Assembly (NCBI GenBank): GCA_017502305.1
Contig: JAFVVG010000024.1
Coordinates: forward strand, 1-64,000
DNA length: 64,000 nucleotides
Source of the DNA: Clostridia bacterium
Lineage (GTDB): Bacteria > Bacillota > Clostridia > Christensenellales > Aristaeellaceae
Reading direction: 5' to 3'
The notes beneath the pieces are model-generated. The model ran no database searches. It saw only the letters and a list, made by a program, of their open reading frames with translations, and had not been told where the DNA came from. The position numbers and the translations under genes are program-made. Positions 16,929-25,219 of this stretch are shown one piece after another. The number at the start of each line of letters is the position of its first letter. Within the stretch, counting starts at the first letter, position 1.

Positions 16929-17642
16929 TTATGCTTCCTTTCCGCAGCAATGCTGATATTCCCAGGGCCAGGGGCCTTCTGTCCAGGACCAGCGGTTGCC
17001 GCAATCCGGGTTGAAGGCGCAGCCGCAGTCTTCGTCCATCTGGGAGACGAGCTTGCGCATCAGCGCCTGGGCCTGCTGGTCGCAGGGGTGGGTGTTCAGG
17101 TACAGCCGCAGTTCCCAGATGGCGAATTTGTCCGCCTGGCACTGGGTAAAGCAGGGGTTTTCCATGCAGCGCTCGTGGCACATGGGTTTGTCGAGGCAGC
17201 CAAACAGCGTGCCGCGGAACAGGGCCTTTTCGGCGCAGTAGAGGGAATCCAGATCATGATGGGCGGCATAAACCATGGCGGGGGTATGGCCGTTGCAGCG
17301 AGTGTTGCCGGCGTGATGCTGGCAGGTGCAGTTGTCATTGCCGCAGCGGGAGCAGGGCTTGGTCTGGTAGCAGCCGTCGTCGCAGGCGGAGCGGTTCTGG
17401 CAGGTGCAGTTGTCATTGCCGCAGCGGGAGCAGGGCTTGGTCTGGTAGCAGCCGTCGTCGCAGACGGAGTGGTTCTGACAGGTGCAGTTCACCTGGCCGC
17501 AGCGGGAGCAGGGCTGGGTACGCTGATTTTCGCAGGCGGTATAGCGGGGCTGCCGGGCGCCGCAGCCGCAGCCGGCGGAGCGGCTCTGGCCTGCTCCGCG
17601 GGCGTCGCCGTCGATGCTGACGCCAATATATTCATTACGCAT
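16929..17642 (-). CDS. Cysteine-rich CotJA-CotJB fusion spore-coat protein
   Basis: 237 residues, about 32 of them Cys. Residues 43-120 hold three roughly 26-residue repeats (PCSRCGNDNCTCQN..CDDGCYQT). Residues 122-155 (MVYAAHHDLDSLYCAEKALFRGTLF) resemble CotJA, with its AL-x-x-GTLF core. Residues 172-230 (AIWELRLYLNTHPCDQQA..., then WSWTEGPWPWEYQ) match CotJB. CotJA and CotJB are normally separate small proteins encoded just before cotJC; here they are one polypeptide with extra Cys repeats, followed by cotJC. It is expected in the mother cell or spore coat, where the cysteines could cross-link or bind metal. The fusion is my inference from motif matches. Confidence 0.8.
   Translation of the reverse strand: MRNEYIGVSIDGDARGAGQSRSAGCGCGARQPRYTACENQRTQPCSRCGQVNCTCQNHSVCDDGCYQTKPCSRCGNDNCTCQNRSACDDGCYQTKPCSRCGNDNCTCQHHAGNTRCNGHTPAMVYAAHHDLDSLYCAEKALFRGTLFGCLDKPMCHERCMENPCFTQCQADKFAIWELRLYLNTHPCDQQAQALMRKLVSQMDEDCGCAFNPDCGNRWSWTEGPWPWEYQHCCGKEA
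17321..17520 (-). repeat. 78-base tandem repeat inside the CotJA-CotJB gene
   Basis: Copies start at 17321, 17399 and 17477. The first two are nearly identical; the third is partial and diverged. The period of 78 bases equals 26 codons and matches the protein repeat, so copy number could change by slippage without breaking the frame. Confidence 0.85.
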
Positions 17643-17668
17643 AGGAGCTTCATCCTTTCTGTGGAAAT

Positions 17669-17685
17669 TGCAGGCGGTGCCTGCA
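17669..17685. other. Small hairpin upstream of the CotJ operon
   Basis: TGCAGGC-GGT-GCCTGCA, 27 bases upstream of the ATG. No sporulation-sigma promoter could be recognised with confidence nearby. Confidence 0.4.
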
Positions 17686-17716
17686 TGATCAGACTATGCG
17701 CGGGAACGCCGGACGT

Positions 17717-17746
17717 GAAAAATCCCCTGCGCAAGGCAGAGGGGAT
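17717..17746 (-). terminator. Terminator of the VanY-pyruvyltransferase-phosphatase operon
   Basis: On the minus strand ATCCCCT / AGGGGAT followed by TTTTT, 13 bases after the phosphatase stop. Confidence 0.8.
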
Positions 17747-17758
17747 GGAAGTGCGTTT

Positions 17759-18445
17759 TCAGTTGCCGAAGTAGTTTTCCACGGTCATGCCCTGGATGTG
17801 TTTGGCATCGTTGAGCATCTGGAAGCGGGGAGTCACCAGGGCGCCGGGGGTATCCGGCAGGGTGACGATGGTGATGCCGGTGTAATCCGGCCCCATGGTG
17901 GTGCACACCAGGGGGAAGGGCAGGTTGAACAGGTGGCTGAGGATGGCGGTGGAGGCGCCGCCGTGGCCGAAGGCCGCAACGGTTTGGGGCGGCGTGCCGG
18001 TCACCTGGTAGTAGTGACCCTCCCGGGTATAGCCCAGGCCTTGCAGCCATTCATCGGTGCAATGGGCAATGTTTTCCACGCACTGCACCACGGAATTGCG
18101 GCGGAAGATCTCGCCTGTGGCCCAAGTGGGATCCATCAGGGGCTGCCCCTGAGCCACCATGCGGTCGGCGGTATCCCAGGGGTGGCCGTTCAGGGGAAGC
18201 TCCTCCCCGTTTGTGCCGCCCCAGGTGATCTCCCGCATGAAATCACACTTCACAATGGGGAGCCCCAGCGTTTCCGCCAGGTGAGAGGCGGTTTCATAGG
18301 CCCGGCCGCAGGTGGAGGAGAAGATCTGCTCGATGCCCTCGTTCTTCAGGCGAAGGGCGGCGGCCGCGGCGTGCTTCACGCCCAGCTCCGTCAGGCAGTC
18401 GCGCTCGTAATTGGGATGACCGTGGCGGACAAAAAAGATGCGCAT
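17759..18445 (-). CDS. Histidine phosphatase (phosphoglycerate mutase-like) family protein
   Basis: 228 residues starting at the ATG at 18445 (MRIFFVRHGHPN). The RHG motif with catalytic His8 is at the N-terminus and a second catalytic His is in AAFGHGGAS. GCGAGG precedes the start; the upstream open frame is only an extension over the intergenic region. The substrate is not evident: family members act on phospho-sugars, nucleotides or phosphoproteins. It is the last gene of a three-gene operon, 16 bases after a pyruvyltransferase. Confidence 0.82.
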   Translation of the reverse strand: MRIFFVRHGHPNYERDCLTELGVKHAAAAALRLKNEGIEQIFSSTCGRAYETASHLAETLGLPIVKCDFMREITWGGTNGEELPLNGHPWDTADRMVAQGQPLMDPTWATGEIFRRNSVVQCVENIAHCTDEWLQGLGYTREGHYYQVTGTPPQTVAAFGHGGASTAILSHLFNLPFPLVCTTMGPDYTGITIVTLPDTPGALVTPRFQMLNDAKHIQGMTVENYFGN

Positions 18446-18461
18446 CGGTGTGGTTCCTCGC

Positions 18462-19706
18462 TTATTCGTCGCTTTCGGGCCAGCCCAGCAGCTGCAGCTG
18501 CTCCATGGCCTGGGCATGCCAGTCTTCGGGGGTCAGCTTGCCCTTTTTCATCTGCAGCCAGGCCAGGGGGCGCTGGTGCAGGGGATAGCCCCGCAGGAGC
18601 TTGCGCCGGGCGGCCTTTTGCAGGGCGGAGCGGACCTCCGGCTCGTTCAGCATGGCGGTGAGAACGGATTTGGCGCTGTCCTCCCGGAGAATGAAGGAGA
18701 ATTTCTCGTGCAGGGCGGTCAGCTGCTGCTGTTCCAGCCGGCGGATTTTTCCGGCGCTGCTCACAGCCAGCTGGCGGAGCCGCTGGGTACGCCAGGCCTG
18801 GATGGTTTCCCCGGGAAGAATGGGCAGGGGCATGGTCTCCGCGGCACTGAGTCCGTTTTCCACGGCGGCGGTGAGCTTCTCCTGCCAGGCCTCGTGACCC
18901 ATGGGGTTGGTCCAGGCTTCCGGCATGCCGTTTTGCTTCAGCTGGGCGATGAACGCCTCCACGGGCATGGTGCGGACCATCTGATCCATGGGGGCGAAGC
19001 GGGTCACGTCCTCATAATCGCTGTTGTAGAGCAGCAGCACCGGAGTGCCTACGGCCAGGCAGGCCATGGCGCAGTGCAGCCGCCGGGTGACAATGAACCG
19101 GGCGCCGGCGTAGATCCGCAGCATCTGCCGCACGTTTTCCATGCGGGCGTCAAAATCGGCGGAGGGGTTATCCAGCTGGTGGGTCAGCTCCTGCACGTCG
19201 CATCCGGCTGCGTAGGTGCGCAGCGTCTGCACCACGTCCCTGGGCACGTCCACGCAGCAGACATAATTCTGGGTGCGCACCTGGGGCCGCTTGAGCGTCA
19301 GGGTCAGGCAGCCGGTCAGGGTGTGGGGGATGCCTGTTTGCTCCATCAGCTTCACGGTACGCTGGTCACGGCAGCCGATGGGCGCGCAGGCGGCGAGATA
19401 ATCCTTTCCGGCGCCATTCAGCCGGGCAAAGGGCATGCCCCACACATCCTCCTGGGAAAGGTGCACGCCCACGCATACCGGGGCGATGTGCTTCTCCGGC
19501 AGCCAGTGGGTGTTTTCCCGGAGCACATTGCCTGAAAGCAGGGCAATGACGCGGTCGTCATCCGCCAGACCTTCCAGGGGCGCATCCAGGTTGTCGGCGT
19601 CCAGCACCCGGTCAACACGGGGCAGGAGCTGCATGGCCGCGTAGGTGCGCAGGTCGTCGCCAAGGTTGTCGGAGTGGGGCTGCCACGCGATGGCGTATTG
19701 GATCAT
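18462..19706 (-). CDS. Polysaccharide pyruvyl transferase family protein
   Basis: 414 residues. The pattern DNLGDDLRTYAAMQLLP near the start, then ACAPIGCRDQRTVKLMEQTGIPHTLTGCLTLTL and FIVTRRLHCAMACLAVGTPVLLL, is typical of the CsaB/pyruvyl-transferase fold (PF04230). These enzymes add ketal-linked pyruvate to cell-wall or exopolysaccharides. The C-terminal 110 residues are helical and charged and are not recognised. AAGGAGCG precedes the ATG. It sits 15 bases after a VanY-like carboxypeptidase, which fits a cell-envelope role. Confidence 0.78.
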   Translation of the reverse strand: MIQYAIAWQPHSDNLGDDLRTYAAMQLLPRVDRVLDADNLDAPLEGLADDDRVIALLSGNVLRENTHWLPEKHIAPVCVGVHLSQEDVWGMPFARLNGAGKDYLAACAPIGCRDQRTVKLMEQTGIPHTLTGCLTLTLKRPQVRTQNYVCCVDVPRDVVQTLRTYAAGCDVQELTHQLDNPSADFDARMENVRQMLRIYAGARFIVTRRLHCAMACLAVGTPVLLLYNSDYEDVTRFAPMDQMVRTMPVEAFIAQLKQNGMPEAWTNPMGHEAWQEKLTAAVENGLSAAETMPLPILPGETIQAWRTQRLRQLAVSSAGKIRRLEQQQLTALHEKFSFILREDSAKSVLTAMLNEPEVRSALQKAARRKLLRGYPLHQRPLAWLQMKKGKLTPEDWHAQAMEQLQLLGWPESDE

Positions 19707-19721
19707 TTGGGTCGCTCCTTA

Positions 19722-20792
19722 TCAATAACTGCCGTATTTGGCGATGTATTCCTCAAGGCAAAGATTCTGCTGGCGCATGGGCAGGGAGTGTTCCGTGCCC
19801 ACATAACGGATGTGCCAGGGCTCCGCCAGGATGCCGGTGACGTCTTCCTTGTCGGCGGCGTAGCGGATGATGAAGCCGTAATCCCAGCAGTTGTCCGCCA
19901 GCCATTCGGCCTGCTCGGTGCCCTTGAAGGCCACGCCGGGCACGGTGATGTCAAAGGCCAGACCGGTATGGTGCTCGCTGGAGCCGGGCTCCATCACGGT
20001 GAGTTTGGTGGCGCTGACGGCGTCGGCATAGCTCAGGTCGTTCTTGTCCATGTATTCCTTCACCTGCTGGTCGAACAGCTGCTGCTGGTAGCTTTCGCCC
20101 CGGTAGGCGGCGCTGACCTGCCACACGGTGATACCCTGGGTGTGGGCGTCCTTGAGCATGCGGATCAGGGCGTCCACCGCCACACGCTCGGCCTGGGTGC
20201 CGGAATACTTGATCTTCACGATATTGCCGGGGCAGTAGCTGGACATATCCACCAGCTCCTGGGGCTGATAGCCCTGGGGCATGAAGTGCTCACGGTTTAC
20301 CAGCAGCGGCATGCCGTCGGAGCGGACCCAGGCAGGGATCACCTCCGGCACGGCGGTGGGCGGGTTGGTGGGGGGCGCGGTGGGCTTGGGCTGGGCGGCA
20401 GCGGAATACAAAACGGCCTTGGTGCCCTCGCCCACGATGCCGTCGGCGTCCAGGCCATGCTGGCGCTGGAAATCAATCACAGCGCTGCGGGTGCCGGGGC
20501 CGAACTGACCGTCCACCGAGGAGGTGTAATAGCCCAGCTCCTGCAGGCGTGTCTGCAGCTGCCATACCTCCTCACCCTGCGAGCCGCTGCGCAGCACCGG
20601 CGGAGGCGTGGGGGCATTGGGGTCGATGGTGACCTGCATAATGTTCCGGGTGGGGGGTACCGGGGTGGGGGTGGTGGCCATCTCCACGCGGGTCAGGTCC
20701 ACCAGATTCGCCACGCGGACGCCCATCACAATGGCAATGATGACCAGCACAGCCAGCGCGGCCATGCCGATGAAACGTTTGATGTCCTTCAT
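19722..20792 (-). CDS. Membrane-anchored VanY-type D,D-carboxypeptidase with peptidoglycan-binding domain
   Basis: 356 residues. An N-terminal membrane anchor (8-27) and Pro/Thr-rich linker lead to a PG_binding_1 domain (about 68-130; GEEVWQLQTRLQELGYYTSSVDG). A second linker and a VanY/peptidase M15 domain (about 165-350) follow. The zinc ligands are visible: His274 and Asp281 in SEHHTGLAFD, and His327 in EPWHIRY. It trims the terminal D-Ala of peptidoglycan stem peptides outside the cell. There is no VanRS/VanHAX gene nearby, so it is more likely for wall maintenance or spore cortex than vancomycin resistance. Confidence 0.88.
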   Translation of the reverse strand: MKDIKRFIGMAALAVLVIIAIVMGVRVANLVDLTRVEMATTPTPVPPTRNIMQVTIDPNAPTPPPVLRSGSQGEEVWQLQTRLQELGYYTSSVDGQFGPGTRSAVIDFQRQHGLDADGIVGEGTKAVLYSAAAQPKPTAPPTNPPTAVPEVIPAWVRSDGMPLLVNREHFMPQGYQPQELVDMSSYCPGNIVKIKYSGTQAERVAVDALIRMLKDAHTQGITVWQVSAAYRGESYQQQLFDQQVKEYMDKNDLSYADAVSATKLTVMEPGSSEHHTGLAFDITVPGVAFKGTEQAEWLADNCWDYGFIIRYAADKEDVTGILAEPWHIRYVGTEHSLPMRQQNLCLEEYIAKYGSY

Positions 20793-20823
20793 ATGTTAAT
20801 TCCTCTCTGAATATCCAATGATA

Positions 20824-20852
20824 AGTATACGATAAAATCGCCGGAAAGGCAA
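20824..20852 (-). promoter_or_regulatory. Promoter of the VanY operon
   Basis: Minus strand TTGCCT, 17 bases, TATACT, about 32 bases upstream of the ATG. Confidence 0.65.
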
Positions 20853-20910
20853 GGGAGGGGGACAAGCTGTTACAGTGGCGAAAAAACGTGGAAAACCCTG
20901 CAAAATGGGG

Positions 20911-20939
20911 CTTGCAATTCGTTGCGCAACGTGCTATAA
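20911..20939 (+). promoter_or_regulatory. Promoter of rpsB-tsf
   Basis: TTGCAA, 17 bases, TATAAT. The predicted start near 20946 leaves a leader of about 97 bases before rpsB. Confidence 0.8.
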
Positions 20940-20964
20940 TTCATTCGATTACGCACCTTTGTCC

Positions 20965-21004
20965 CGCGATTGCTTGTGCCGCCACACGGCGGTGGCTGGT
21001 CGCG
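20965..21004 (+). promoter_or_regulatory. Two-tier hairpin in the rpsB leader
   Basis: Outer stem CGCGA/TCGCG (20965-20969 with 21000-21004) encloses CCGCC/GGCGG (20979-20983 with 20988-20992). It lies fully inside the predicted 5' leader. Ribosomal-protein leaders often carry autoregulatory structures; this one is a candidate S2-binding leader and matches nothing I can name. Confidence 0.4.
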
Positions 21005-21042
21005 CAGGGTCAGAGGGTGGAAAAACAAGGAGGAATACCCAA

Positions 21043-21768
21043 ATGGCAGTCATTTCCATGAAGCAGCTCCTGGAAGCGGGCGTGCACTTCGGTCACCAGA
21101 CCCGCCGCTGGAACCCCAAGATGGCTCAGTACATCTTCACTGAGCGCAACGGCATCTACATCATCGACCTGCAGAAGACCGTGAAGAAGGTGGACGAAGC
21201 TTACGCCTTCATCCGCGACGTGGCGATGGAAGGCAAGTCCATCCTGTTCGTGGGCACCAAGAAGCAGGCCCAGGAGTCCATCGAGTCCGAGGCCAAGCGC
21301 TGCAACATGTTCTACGTCAACAACCGCTGGCTGGGCGGCATGCTGACCAACTTCCGCACCATCCAGACCCGCATCAAGCGTCTGAACGAGATCGACCGCA
21401 TGGAGCAGAACGGCCAGTTCGAAGTTCTGCCCAAGAAGGAAGTCATCCAGCTGAAGGCCGAGCGCGAAAAGCTGGAAGCCAACCTGGGCGGCATCCGCGA
21501 GATGAAGAAGCTCCCCGGCGCCCTGTTCGTGGTTGACCCCCGCAAGGAGCACATCGCCGTGACCGAGGCCCGCATCCTGAACATCCCGATCGTGGGCATC
21601 GTTGACACCAACTGCGATCCCGACGAGATCGACTACGTCATCCCCGGCAACGACGACGCCATCCGCGCCGTGAAGCTCATCGCCGGCAAGATGGCCGACG
21701 CTGTGCTGGAAGGCAAGCAGGGCGAGCAGACCGAAGTGGCCGAAGAAGCCGCCAAGGTCGAGGAATAA
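21043..21768 (+). CDS. rpsB: 30S ribosomal protein S2
   Basis: 241 residues starting at the ATG at 21043 ([27 protein letters not shown]), with AAGGAGG 8 bases upstream; the open frame continues upstream but only through the leader. Typical S2 motifs follow: [40 protein letters not shown] and [15 protein letters not shown]. It binds the 30S subunit head and is needed for recruiting S1. It is followed by tsf, the conserved bacterial order. Confidence 0.98.
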   Translation: MAVISMKQLLEAGVHFGHQTRRWNPKMAQYIFTERNGIYIIDLQKTVKKVDEAYAFIRDVAMEGKSILFVGTKKQAQESIESEAKRCNMFYVNNRWLGGMLTNFRTIQTRIKRLNEIDRMEQNGQFEVLPKKEVIQLKAEREKLEANLGGIREMKKLPGALFVVDPRKEHIAVTEARILNIPIVGIVDTNCDPDEIDYVIPGNDDAIRAVKLIAGKMADAVLEGKQGEQTEVAEEAAKVEE

Positions 21769-21817
21769 TTCCCGGGCGCAAGCCTGAACTCAACTACATC
21801 ATAGGAGGTTGATTCCA

Positions 21818-22747
21818 ATGGCAGCTATTACTTCTGCTATGGTTAAGGAACTGCGCGAGCGCACCGCCGCTGGCATGATGGATTGCAAGAAGGCCCTGAT
21901 GGCTACCGATGGCGACATGGAAAAGGCCATCGAGTGGCTGCGTGAGAAGGGCCTGGCCCAGGCCGCCAAGAAGGCCAGCCGTATCGCCGCTGAAGGCGTT
22001 GTGGCCCAGTACGTCGCTCCCTGCGGCTGCACCGGCGTGATCGTCGAGGTCAACTGCGAGACCGACTTCGTTGCCAAGACCGATAACTTCAAGAACTTCG
22101 CCAACAACGTGGCCAAGCACATCGCCAAGGCCAATCCCGCTTCCGTTGAGGAAATGCTGGAGCAGAAGTTCGTTGACGACGAGACCAAGACCATCTCCGA
22201 CCTGATCAGCGACGCCACCGTCGCCATCGGCGAGAAGATCTCCGTCCGCCGTTTCGCCCGCTATAAGACCGAAGGCGCCGTTTCTACCTACATCCACATG
22301 GGTGGCAAGGTTGGCGTGCTGGTGGAAGTCGCTTGCGACGAGGCCCACAAGGACGACGAAGCCGTGAAGGAATTCGCCCACGACCTGGCCCTGCAGATCG
22401 CCGCCGCCAAGCCCGAGGCTGTCCGCCGCGAAGAGGTTGACTCCTCCAAGCTGGAGAAGGAAAAGGAAATCCTGCGCGCTCAGGCCCTGAACGAAGGCAA
22501 GCCCGAGAAGATCGTCGATAAGATGGTCGAAGGCCGTATCGAGAAGTACTACAAGGAAGTGTGCCTCATCGACCAGGCTTTCGTCAAGGACGGCGACAAG
22601 AACATCAAGGCCTACATGGCTGAGGTCGCCAAGGCTACCGGCGCTGAGCTGGACATCGTGCGCTTCACCCGCTTCGAGCGCGGCGAGGGCATCGAGAAGC
22701 GTCAGGACAACCTGGCCGAAGAAATCGCCAAGATGGCTCAGGCCTAA
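21818..22747 (+). CDS. tsf: Elongation factor Ts
   Basis: 309 residues starting at the ATG at 21818, with AGGAGG 9 bases upstream; an in-frame TTG at 21809 touches that site. The UBA-like N-terminus ([37 protein letters not shown]) and the core [10 protein letters not shown] motif are diagnostic. It is the GDP exchange factor for EF-Tu. The gene uses many favoured codons and ends at a strong terminator. Confidence 0.98.
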   Translation: MAAITSAMVKELRERTAAGMMDCKKALMATDGDMEKAIEWLREKGLAQAAKKASRIAAEGVVAQYVAPCGCTGVIVEVNCETDFVAKTDNFKNFANNVAKHIAKANPASVEEMLEQKFVDDETKTISDLISDATVAIGEKISVRRFARYKTEGAVSTYIHMGGKVGVLVEVACDEAHKDDEAVKEFAHDLALQIAAAKPEAVRREEVDSSKLEKEKEILRAQALNEGKPEKIVDKMVEGRIEKYYKEVCLIDQAFVKDGDKNIKAYMAEVAKATGAELDIVRFTRFERGEGIEKRQDNLAEEIAKMAQA

Positions 22748-22760
22748 TGGCTTAACAAAA

Positions 22761-22790
22761 AAGGGAATCGCAGCGATGCGGTTCCCTTTT
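22761..22790 (+). terminator. Terminator of rpsB-tsf
   Basis: AAGGGAATCGCA / TGCGGTTCCCTT, four-base loop, T-run. Confidence 0.9.
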
Positions 22791-22813
22791 CCTGTTGGAG
22801 GGGGGATGTGCAT

Positions 22814-23359
22814 ATGGAGCAGATTTTGACCGTCAACCGAAAGGAGTACCGGATCCTTCGTCTGCTGGGCAAGGGAAAGGGCGGCTACTCCTATCTGGCG
22901 CAGGGTGATGGCGCGCCGGTCGTCCTCAAGCAAATCCATCACGAACCCTGCGATTACTACACCTTCGGTAACAAGATCGAGGCAGAACGAAACGATTATG
23001 CCCGGCTGTGCGCTGCTGGCATCCGTATCCCCGCGATGCTGGATGTGGACGTGGAACAAGAGCGAATTGTGAAGGAGTATATCGATGGGCCCGCCATCTA
23101 TGAGCTGGTGCGGGATGGCGGCATGCGGGAGGAGTATCTTGCCCAGGTGCGGGAGATGGCGCGGCAGGCCTTTGCTGCCGGGTTGAACATTGATTATTTC
23201 CCCACCAACTTCATTGCGCGGAATGGTCTTCTGTGGTACATTGACTATGAGTGCAACGAATATATGGAGGAATGGAACTTCGAAAACTGGGGCGTGAAAT
23301 ACTGGACCCAGACAGCGGAGTTCCAGGCATATCTGGACACCCACAAGGAGGAATGCTGA
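22814..23359 (+). CDS. Small protein-kinase-like protein
   Basis: 181 residues with a shortened protein-kinase fold. A glycine-rich loop (LGKGKGGYSYLAQ, about 19-30), Lys39 in VVLKQ, Glu58 in IEAERN, a catalytic-loop-like NIDYFPTNFI (Asp127, Asn132) and a metal-binding IDYE (Asp144) are all present. The C-lobe is very short for a Ser/Thr kinase and suits small-molecule or atypical kinases. Its stop codon overlaps the ATG of a Nudix hydrolase gene (TGATG), so they are translationally coupled. The substrate is unknown. Confidence 0.7.
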   Translation: MEQILTVNRKEYRILRLLGKGKGGYSYLAQGDGAPVVLKQIHHEPCDYYTFGNKIEAERNDYARLCAAGIRIPAMLDVDVEQERIVKEYIDGPAIYELVRDGGMREEYLAQVREMARQAFAAGLNIDYFPTNFIARNGLLWYIDYECNEYMEEWNFENWGVKYWTQTAEFQAYLDTHKEEC

Positions 23360-23844
23360 TGTTCACCCTGCGCCCCATGACAGGCATTTACTTGCTGCAC
23401 GATCATCACATCCTGATGCTTCACCGCCATGGCTCCAGGGTGGTGGACGGCCTGTGGGTGGCTTCCGCCGGCGGGCATTTTGAGCAGGAGGAGATGAAGG
23501 ATCCCGCCGCCTGTGCACTGCGGGAGCTGAAGGAAGAGCTGGGCATCGCCCCGGAGCAGCTTCGTGGATTGGCTATGCGCTATGTGACCCTGCGCCGGGT
23601 AGGGGAGGAGATCCGGGAGAACTACTATTTCTTCGCCCAGCTGGCGGAGGATGTGTCCCTCACCTCCAACGAGGGCGAGTTGCGCTGGGTACCCCTGAAT
23701 GAGGTGATGGCGCTGGAAATGCCCTTCTCCGCCAGGTTGATGATGGAGCACTACCTGACCACCGGGCGCTTTACCACGGGTCTGTATGCCGGGGTGACGG
23801 ATGATATGCGCATGCACTTTACGGAAATGAAAGAAAAGCTGTGA
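23359..23844 (+). CDS. Nudix hydrolase
   Basis: 161 residues starting at the ATG at 23359, which overlaps the previous stop by one base; AAGGAGG lies 7 bases upstream. The Nudix box is GGHFEQEEMKDPAACALREL followed by KEELGI, with two extra residues between the first Glu and the RE pair compared with the canonical box. Such enzymes hydrolyse nucleoside diphosphates linked to another moiety, for example oxidised dNTPs. The exact substrate is unknown. It is coupled to a kinase-like protein. Confidence 0.85.
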   Translation: MFTLRPMTGIYLLHDHHILMLHRHGSRVVDGLWVASAGGHFEQEEMKDPAACALRELKEELGIAPEQLRGLAMRYVTLRRVGEEIRENYYFFAQLAEDVSLTSNEGELRWVPLNEVMALEMPFSARLMMEHYLTTGRFTTGLYAGVTDDMRMHFTEMKEKL

Positions 23845-23860
23845 CGATGGGTCACAGCTT
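23836..23860. terminator. Convergent terminator overlapping the Nudix stop codon
   Basis: AAGCTGTGAC / GTCACAGCTT with a five-base loop; the TGA stop of the Nudix gene lies in the stem. Confidence 0.7.
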
Positions 23861-23872
23861 CTCTTTATGTGT

Positions 23873-25069
23873 TTAGGCAGGTTTCTTCATTTTGATGGTG
23901 GCGGCGTAGGCGCTGTTGCACAGTCCCAGCACTGCGGAGACGATAAACAGCAGCTCAATCCCCAGTGTCTGCCAGATCCAGCCGCCGAACAGGGCGATGA
24001 AGATGGTGATCACGTGGTTGATGGAAACGCCGGTGGAAATGGTGGCCTTCACCTCGTCGCTGGAATCGGAAAGATCCTGCACGTAGAGGTTGGAGGCCAT
24101 GGAGGCCAGGGAGATCACCGCGTCCAGCACGTAATTCACGCAGCAGATAATGAAGGCGACGTCCTTGGGGAAAACGTGGTGGGCAAAGCCATAGCAAAGG
24201 CATACGATGACTAGGATCAGGGTGTCCGCCACCATGACTACCTTGTAGCCCAGCCTATCGATGATGCGGCCCACAATGGGGGAGGCGAAGAAGCACGCCA
24301 CCGCCGAAATGGCAAACAGCAGGCTGATGGTGGCGGCGTTGGCGCCGTAGAAAAGGATCAGCACATAGGGGCCAAAGGTGAGGAACACCTGCTTGCGGGC
24401 GCCGTAGAACATCTCCAGCATGTAATACTTGGTGTACTTCTTGTGGATGTAGAAGCGGCGCTTGGTGCTGTCGGTTTCGCTCTTGCCGGAAATGCCGAAG
24501 GAGCACACAGCGCTCACGGCGGCCAGCCCCGCCGCCAGCACGAAGAACAGCCGATAGGGCTGATCCTTGGTGAGAAGGCTGAAGGCCGCTACCACAGTCA
24601 GATAGCCCACAAGGGTGCCGATCTGCCCGCTGGCTCCCAATACGCCCATGGCCGCGCCAGCCTTTCCGGGGGTGGCGTATTTCAGCGAGAGGGTGCTCTT
24701 CATGCCCAGCTGGATGTGCTCGCCCAGGGAGTATACGCAGATGGCCAGGGTCATCAGCACCTTGGTGGGGGGCAGGCCCGCCAGCATGGTCATGCCGCCC
24801 AGCATGATCAGCGCGCCGGCCTTGTACATGGTTTCGGCGGAGAGCATATAGAACACCGCCAGGATAAACATCAGCAGGATGCCGGGAATCTCACGGAAGA
24901 ACTCCGTTACGCCCCGGTCCATTTCGCCCATACCGACGACCTCAGCCAGGAAATTGTCCAGCACGCCCTTGTACAACCCGCAGGAGAGGCCGGTGATCAG
25001 CACCGAGAGCAGAAAGAGCTTCACGCCCCGTTCCTTGCGGAAGGCGTCGCGGTTGAGCAGTGTGTTCAT
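23873..25069 (-). CDS. Major facilitator superfamily transporter
   Basis: 398 residues and about 12 membrane helices. I start at the ATG at 25069 (MNTLLNRDAFRKERG), which is 8 bases from a GGAAG; an ATG at 25075 is possible. The N-terminal half has GVLDNFLAEVVGM and the second half GRIIDRLGYKVVMV, an MFS loop motif. The substrate is not evident. It stands alone with its own promoter and a convergent terminator. Confidence 0.82.
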   Translation of the reverse strand: MNTLLNRDAFRKERGVKLFLLSVLITGLSCGLYKGVLDNFLAEVVGMGEMDRGVTEFFREIPGILLMFILAVFYMLSAETMYKAGALIMLGGMTMLAGLPPTKVLMTLAICVYSLGEHIQLGMKSTLSLKYATPGKAGAAMGVLGASGQIGTLVGYLTVVAAFSLLTKDQPYRLFFVLAAGLAAVSAVCSFGISGKSETDSTKRRFYIHKKYTKYYMLEMFYGARKQVFLTFGPYVLILFYGANAATISLLFAISAVACFFASPIVGRIIDRLGYKVVMVADTLILVIVCLCYGFAHHVFPKDVAFIICCVNYVLDAVISLASMASNLYVQDLSDSSDEVKATISTGVSINHVITIFIALFGGWIWQTLGIELLFIVSAVLGLCNSAYAATIKMKKPA

Positions 25070-25103
25070 TATCATACTTCCAATCTTTGGTGATACTTGC
25101 AAT

Positions 25104-25132
25104 ATTGTACATCAACTGGCGGTGGCGCACAA
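25104..25132 (-). promoter_or_regulatory. Promoter of the MFS gene
   Basis: Minus strand TTGTGC, 17 bases, TACAAT. Confidence 0.55.
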
Positions 25133-25150
25133 GATGGGAAAAACAAAAAC

Positions 25151-25180
25151 TTGCGCGGCATGGAAGCCTTATGCTATAAT
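25151..25180 (+). promoter_or_regulatory. Promoter of the Nudix gene at 25220
   Basis: TTGCGC, 18 bases, TATAAT; the two divergent promoters here lie back to back. Confidence 0.6.
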
Positions 25181-25219
25181 GCACCATCCTGAAAAACAAG
25201 CATTGGAGGAGCGGAAAAC

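Noticed and set aside
17321-17520. Tandem 78-base repeats as a possible CRISPR array
   Set aside because: There are no spacers; the repeats are contiguous, in frame and encode Cys-rich protein repeats.
19722-20792. Vancomycin-resistance function for the VanY-like gene
   Set aside because: No VanRS, VanH, VanA or VanX homolog is nearby; peptidoglycan remodelling is the simpler reading.
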